Below are positions 58,079 through 64,000 of a DNA stretch of 64,000 nt, in pieces. Source of the stretch: Sipunculus nudus (lineage: Eukaryota; Annelida; Sipuncula; Golfingiida; Sipunculidae); NCBI GenBank assembly GCA_026874595.1, contig CM049306.1, positions 60,208,019 to 60,272,018 on the forward strand, in the 5' to 3' direction. Position 1 is the first letter of the stretch. Every line of letters starts with the position of its first letter. The translations under genes and the position numbers were made by a program. Below the pieces are notes generated by a model. It made no database searches, was not told the origin of the DNA, and saw nothing but the letters and a program-made list of their open reading frames with translations.

Positions 58079-58870
58079 AATGTGATGTTTGTATCCTTTT
58101 GTGATGATATCTCAGGAAAGATTGGGCTGTTTGTGTGACTACTGTATGGCCCTTCAATATATTTGTGATGTTGGCATCCATTTGTGATGACATCTCAGGA
58201 ACGAGGGAGCTGTTTGTGTAAGTGATTACTGAATGGCCCTTCAATAAATTTGGGATGTTGGCATCTATTAGTAATGATATCTCAGGAAAGAGGGGGCTGT
58301 TTGTGTGACTGCTGTATGGCCCTTCAATATATTTGTGATGATGGCATCCATTTGTGATGACATCTCAGGGAAGAGGGGGCTGTTTGTGGGACTACTGTAT
58401 GGCCCTTCAATAAATTTCTGATGTTGGCATCCATTTGTGATGACATCTCAGGAAAGAGGGGGCTGTTTGTGTAAGTGGCTACTGTATGGCCTTTAAATGA
58501 GTTTGTGATGTTGGCATCTATTAGTGATGACATCTCAGGAAAGAGGGGGCTGTTTGTGTGACTACTGTATGGCCCTTCAATTTATTTGTGATGTTGGCAT
58601 CCATTTGTGATGACATCTCAGGAAAGAGGGGGCTGTTTGTGTGACTACTGCATGGCCCTTCAATATATTTGTGATGTTGGCATCCATTTGTGATGACATC
58701 TCAGGAAAGAGGGGGCTGTTTGTGTAAGTGGCAACTGTATGGCCCTTCAATAAATTTGTGATGTTGGCATCTATTAGTGATGACATCTCAGGAAAGAGGG
58801 GCTGTTTCTGTGACTGCTGTATGGCCTTTCAATAAATCTGTGATGCTGGCATCCATTTGTGATGACATCT
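58079..58870. repeat. 83-88-bp minisatellite, about 9 copies
   Basis: The unit contains ATGTTGGCATCCATTTGTGA, CATCTCAGGAAAGAGGGGGC and ACTGTATGGCCCTTCAAT. Copies alternate between a GTGACT and a longer GTAAGTGGCT variant. Minus-strand open frames are repeat artefacts. Confidence 0.9.
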
Positions 58871-59153
58871 AATAAAACAAATGTCTAACTGAGGTGACTG
58901 AGGAGTTTATGTTACCAAGTTTTGCCTCAAGGAGGTATGCATATTATATAAGTACTGTAATGCATATGAATTAAATTGTGATGCATAAATTCCTATTGTC
59001 AGGGTCAGAAAGGGTTAATAAGAGTAGGCCTGTGTGTGTGAGAAAAGCCAGTACTGACAGTATGTAAAAAGGCACAGGTCAAGGCCTACTAGGCAAGAGA
59101 TGAGCCAAGCTGAGTCACGCTGTGACAGCTGGCTATAAGCTAAGTCACTCCTA

Positions 59154-59690
59154 GACTGGTACCCTGCTCTATTATGGCCCTCAGCCAAGCATAGAGGCAG
59201 GCATACAACGCCATCTTGAGTACTCCCAGTTGCAACTCCTGACTTACCTGTAGATTGGTTCCAACTCCAGTATGCACCCTCAAACCGGTTGTCATGGACG
59301 TTCACGCGATCCTGGTTGATTATCCATGTAAATTTCTTATAAAATAACTTTCTTTAGTTATTTCTAGTTTTCAAATATTGAAGAATGAGTTGTTACACAA
59401 AAAGTGAATGATGGATGTATAGATAATACGATATACTGAATCTTTTATATTCTACTGTGCGTAGCAGTGCTTTATTATTATAATATATATTAATCTGATC
59501 ATAAAATGTCACATGAAACGTACAACCAACTTTTGCAAACTTCTCTGAGCAAACGAAATGCTTATTTTTATCATATATAAAACATACTGAAGTTGGAACC
59601 AGTCTGCCGGGAGTACATAAGATGGCGTTGTACACCCGTCTCTATGATTGGCCTAGAGCAGCGGTGCCATAATAGAGCGGGGTACCAGTC
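59154..59690. repeat. Foldback pair with about 120-base arms
   Basis: The left arm 59154-59276 (GACTGGTACCCTGCTCTATTATGGC...CCAACTCCAGTATG) is inverted at 59584-59690, with an AT-rich spacer of about 300 bases. Probably a foldback element. Confidence 0.75.
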
Positions 59691-59799
59691 TAAGTCACTC
59701 CAGGCAGGCAGCACACTGCCCAGACTCGGACTCTCAAGGGTACGACACTGCTGTCTAGCGATTGTTGGAGTCAAAATCTGACTCCAATAATGCACCGCG

Positions 59800-61150
59800 C
59801 GGCATCAACATGTACACTGACAGCGTATATACACAAGTGGTGAAAAGGAGCCAATGTAGTCCGTTAAAATGCGATGAATTTTGTGTAAAGTAGTTCTATG
59901 TCATGTAAAACGAATTTACTTTGCGACTCTTTTGCTTTATTTATGCTGAAATACCGTGGTTCCCGTCTTATGGGCACTGCTGGACAGTACATTCCTCCAT
60001 GGTACACTTTCAGTGTCTATGGCTGCGTTTTGTGTTTGTTAGACAACAGTGACGTTACAAAGACGTCACAATGTTCAGTCGCGCGTCACCTTCAATTGAC
60101 TGACGTCATAAGTTTGACTGGCTTTTTTATTATCAGTTCTCAGACAAGGAATAATTCGTAAACGCTGTGATCTGTTTTGTCATATTTTAGATTGTCTCAC
60201 ACAAAATCAAAACAAGGTAAGGCATTACTTTTTACGCAGGTAGTCAGCGGAATAGCTCCTGCAACCTTTGGACAAGAAAGGTTTACACTGCTTTACACGT
60301 ATGAAAAATTATCCCAGAAAACATGTTGACACGGGTACTGGGACGTACTATATATAGGTGCATAATATATACAGGGCTGAACTTCGGGCTTTGGCAAGTT
60401 AAGGGAACCCACAATTTTAGCTCAGCTGACGTCTGACTAATAGCTGATAAGTAACCCGGTATATATGCTGTAGTTATGGTTAATCGTCCGTCCGCCACTT
60501 AATTTCGTGTTAAGAGAATTTGGTACCAGGCAACACTTGTCAAGTAGTTCGGTCCTTCCCACAGTGCCCAAACGGAAGAGATTCGTTTTGAGTAGAAACG
60601 ACCTCTGGCGGAAGGGTGAGCAGGCAGTTGCACCTTTCATGTTGTACCATTTATAGTTATAATAAGACATTCCTACTTTTCACAGTTGTATTATTATGAG
60701 GGTGAATTGTGATAAAAACGGTTGCCACTGAAAGTTTCTACGATTTATGATGATGCACGCCGTTAAAACACGTGCCTTTCCAATACGAAAACTTTTTGAC
60801 ACTCTGTATCTGTCAATTTAAAACCCCTTATCACAGCAAATCCCCCATTATCGCCCAAGCAAACTTCGTTTTCTTGACAACATGAATGACTGTGAAGTCA
60901 TGAGGCGCAAACACCCAATGACGAAATAAAGCAATCCAGGTTATATTACCCGATTAACCGTCTCCTGTCTCTAGGTTAATACGGCTAAACGCGTGTGTGT
61001 CTGTACCGATGATCTCCCCAAACTTTCGCTTTGTTGCAGCTGTTGATGCCGTATCTCACCAGTGGCGGGCAATGTCAGATTTTTCCACAAGGGGCGCTAT
61101 TGATGTGGGCCGATGGTCAGATTAACGTAACCGATGTTCCATGGCGTGTA
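59800..61150 (-). promoter_or_regulatory. Candidate promoter/5' exon region of RAP80 (CpG-rich, CRE-bearing)
   Basis: CpG density is visibly higher than elsewhere outside repeats. A perfect CRE (TGACGTCA, 60101-60108) and two near-CRE words (TGACGTTA at 60050; GACGTCA at 60062-60068) fall within 60 bases. On the minus strand CCACTG|gtgaga (donor near 61060) could end a non-coding first exon and splice to 57087. A fragment of the family A start (60412-60440) lies inside. The assignment to RAP80 is inference from position. Confidence 0.35.
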
Positions 61151-61399
61151 CTCTGATCGCTGTGGTATGGATCTATCATAGAATATAATGAATGTGTATT
61201 ACATGATATTATAATTATCTGTTTTATCATGTTTACATGCTTATTTTTTACATGCATAGACAATGTGTTATGTGTTATTTTTATGTATTATTTTTATGTA
61301 TTTATTTACTTATTTATTTTAATGTAATGAATTGCAAGTCAACGACAGATTCCTGAAACTGAAGGCTAATAAATATTATCTTATCTTATCTTATCGTAT

Positions 61400-61401
<2 letters not shown>

Positions 61402-61485
<84 letters not shown>
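61402..61485. repeat. (TA)n-(GA)n compound microsatellite
   Basis: TA repeats to 61450 followed by GA repeats to 61485. Confidence 0.95.
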
Positions 61486-61489
<4 letters not shown>

Positions 61490-61490
<1 letters not shown>

Positions 61491-62013
61491 TTGTTCTGTT
61501 CAGATTCCATCAAAATTATTTCTGATTTGTTGTACCATAAGTTCTAGTTAATTTTTTACCTTTTACTTTTGGGGAAAAATGTGAAAACCTAAATTTTCAG
61601 AACCTCTATAAACACATATATATTGTGGGTATACATTTATATGTGAGGATTGTTCATTTTTTAAGATATGCCTTCGCATGAATTCGAAATAGATAATTAC
61701 CAGATATTACCACCTTTTTCTGTAGAACGAGAAAAAAAAATACATGTATCTGGAAAATATTATACCCTTTTAAAGAAGCTAGGAAACGTATAAATTGATT
61801 TAAAAAAGTATACCTTCTATCGATTTCACGCAGATTTTTAAACAATCCATCTATATGCATGCACTTCGCCGTCCTGAACTTAAAATAGGTGAGAACAAAT
61901 TAGCACTTTTTCCATGATACACAGAGAGCTGATGCGTATCAACAGTCAATATCAGCATCCACACACACACACGGACTCAAAAGAAATATATGCAGACTGT
62001 ATGCGCACGAGCT

Positions 62014-62056
<43 letters not shown>

Positions 62057-62173
62057 TAATTATTATTACTATTTAGAAAATAATTAATGGGAAAGCCGTG
62101 TTAGTCTGTAGTCAAAGCGTTGGTGAAGAGTAAAGGTAACCTTTTTAGCTAGATTAACTTATTTAATTTCACA

Positions 62174-62231
<58 letters not shown>

Positions 62232-62795
62232 TAACAACATTCACCTGAGGATCGGGTCGCATCCCGTGAAACAGTCTATAGTGAATTTACAATGTTGTTT
62301 TTCTTCAATGTTATACATATATATATGGGGGTGCATTTAAAAAAAATTACGGAACCAAACTGCTTTTACCTGTCATTTGAGCTGAACCTGTTTTAACTGT
62401 CTTCGATAAAGAGTATGATTTATACTATATAAAAAAGCAAATATGAATTTATATGACTAACACTTGTTTGATTATCTTTATGTTTATTCAAATAATCTGC
62501 ATAAGCATCTGCCTTCCGATACGCTCGATCCAATCTGGAATATCTATATATAGCCTACTGGGCTATAAAATCACGATCGAGTCTTCTGTTTATGACAATC
62601 CTATAATTACTGTGTAAAAAGGATGATGGAAAGCGGGGAATTAAATTTCAAGCCAATAACAAAGCGGCCTCCACATGATATGTTCATACCAGACCTGTCA
62701 AGCCTTTATTTTTGCTTTATCTGCTGTTAATTATGTACAATTAATTTAACTCCGTATATCACTCTAAATAATTTTAGGCTTAGACACGTCTCATA
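61490..62795. other. Upstream intergenic with microsatellites only
   Basis: AT-rich. It contains (AAT)n at 62015-62055, (TA)n at 62176-62229 and a short AC run near 61965. No gene seen. Confidence 0.6.
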
Positions 62796-62799
62796 TAAA

Positions 62800-63020
62800 G
62801 ACACATAGCCTGTGACACTTTTAAGACGCGTCTAGTGTCTTTGGACAAGAGGTGTCCAGCGTCTTCGGACGGGACGTGTCTAGCGTCTTTGTGGGAGTTC
62901 TCTGTGGCGCCTTTAGTAAGACATGTCTCTAGTGTCTTTAGGGAGGTGTCTTTACAGAAGGCGTCTAGCGTCTTTAGCAGGAAGCGCCTAGGGTCTTTCT
63001 GGAAGGCGTCTTCAACGGAA
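62800..63020. repeat. Degenerate GTCTAGCGTCTTT minisatellite
   Basis: About seven imperfect copies of a roughly 30-bp unit built on GGNNGTGTCTAGCGTCTTT. It is GC-richer than its surroundings. Confidence 0.7.
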
Positions 63021-63376
63021 AGCATTTCGCGACTTCATGCCGGGTGTCTATAGACTCATCGTCCGAATTGTCCATGCAGCAGCTTGGAGAGCATATGATC
63101 AGTATGCATTACACAATAAAAATCCTGAATGTCTCTCTGGTGACCACAACTTCAGTGCTATTAATATTCAACATTCATATATCTATCACATACACGGTAA
63201 TAAAAAACTTAAAAACGAGTTTTTCTTAAATGTAATTTTAATCTCACAAAACAAGAGACCCATACAGGTGTCTTATAAACTGTTCAATACTGCTGACTAT
63301 AATGAATGACAATACAAGATAACAAAGATTTTCCAGGATTACTTGAGAAATTACGAAAAAAAAAAACCAAACTTGT

Positions 63377-64000
63377 AACAAGTGACCCTTGAGTCATGAC
63401 GCTCAGCCGACTGACTTGTTGACAATGTCCTTGCACAGGCGAATAATTAAGATTATGAGGGTGCCATTATCATTCATGCATATTAGCTAAAGTTCATTAA
63501 GACCCATAAGCACATCTTATTTGATAACAATCCATCCAGCCATTCCTGAGAAATATATCAATTTGATATGGGTATCAGAGACCAAATTTCAGGATTCAAA
63601 GGGGACTTTTCATGGATCACCCTGAATGTCAAGTTAGAAGATTACAGATCCAGTGGTTTGTGCCCTGGTAACGGAAGACTGCATCTTTAATTAAAGGTCT
63701 TATAAATAGAGAAAAAAAATCGAAAAAAATAAAAAAATACAGGTGGCGCCACAAGTCTGCAGAAACATATGACACATTCAATGATCAATATCCATGCAAA
63801 GAATCATGGTGATCAATGCATTAGTTGTTCTGATACTTGAGCTTTTATATCAAATTTAGCATTATTCTGGGTGATACTTCGGAGCCCCATTGCTTGAAGG
63901 ACATAGATAACAGAGACCTAATCTCAGGTTTCCCAGAAGACTTTTCGTGGGCCTCCCTGCATGTCAAGAAAGAAGATTCTAGGTCTAGTCGTTATGATTT
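63377..64000 (-). mobile_element. Family D element, second copy, cut by window end
   Basis: Starts AACAAGTGACCCTTGAGTCA and is colinear with the copy at 46818 (CTCAGCCGACTGAC; GGTGGCGCCAC; ATCAATGCATTAGTTGTT). Same orientation as that copy. Confidence 0.6.

Noticed and set aside
57972-58786. Minus-strand frames with a repeated MDANITN...KGHTV pattern as a repeat protein
   Set aside because: They follow the 83-88-bp minisatellite, are interrupted between units and lack splice support.
61080-61100. CTCF-type site (CCACAAGGGGCGC)
   Set aside because: It is one G short of the core and mismatched at another position, and no second site is nearby.

Overview
This is eukaryotic nuclear DNA, AT-rich, with GT-AG introns and dense interspersed and tandem repeats. 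The repeats and the intron-rich genes with invertebrate-style proteins fit a lophotrochozoan, most likely a mollusc such as a bivalve. That lineage call is inference, because no marker gene names the species. I see no bacterial genes, rRNA, functional tRNA, CRISPR array, viral gene or intact transposase.

Two genes can be reconstructed, and they converge. The first is on the + strand (599-14974): the 3' end of a gene encoding a chromatin-type protein with at least five AT-hooks, one per exon. Every exon is a phase-0 cassette, and the last exon carries a short C-terminal tail and stop. Its 5' part lies before the window. Two of the AT-hook exons are an 89 % identical duplicate pair, and a 3-kb satellite has grown in the intron just after the second copy.

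The second is on the - strand (57077 down to 34015): a complete ortholog of UIMC1/RAP80, the ubiquitin-reading subunit of the BRCA1-A DNA-damage complex. I assembled it from 15 coding exons whose splice phases all agree, giving 4953 nt or 1650 residues, much longer than the roughly 720-residue human protein. It has an N-terminal SUMO-interaction-like motif, one degenerate ubiquitin-interacting motif, an Abraxas-interacting-like region, two UBZ zinc fingers, a second SUMO-interaction-like motif and the diagnostic C-terminal SPVKSF block. A 5' UTR intron is implied, and a CpG-rich, CRE-bearing segment at about 59.8-61.2 kb is the best promoter candidate.

Region by region: 1-15 kb holds the AT-hook gene, with a 2.6-kb TIR element and the satellite in its introns. 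15-18.6 kb holds its 3' flank. 18.6-32 kb is a gene desert built of nested non-autonomous elements. 33-57 kb is RAP80, whose introns carry Harbinger-type, piggyBac-type and Tc1/pogo-type MITEs, a tRNA-derived SINE and foldbacks. 57-64 kb is upstream sequence with minisatellites, foldbacks and the promoter candidate.

The strongest points for follow-up are: (i) several unrelated repeat families that share a terminal hairpin plus CTTGTT end and insert in T-runs, which suggests Helentron-type mobilisation; (ii) inverted Harbinger MITEs bracketing the 990-nt RAP80 exon 4, a classic circular-RNA layout; (iii) the unusual ubiquitin/SUMO reader architecture of this RAP80; and (iv) the layered 28-bp to 56-bp to 390-bp satellite, apparently seeded by the intron flank of a duplicated exon.
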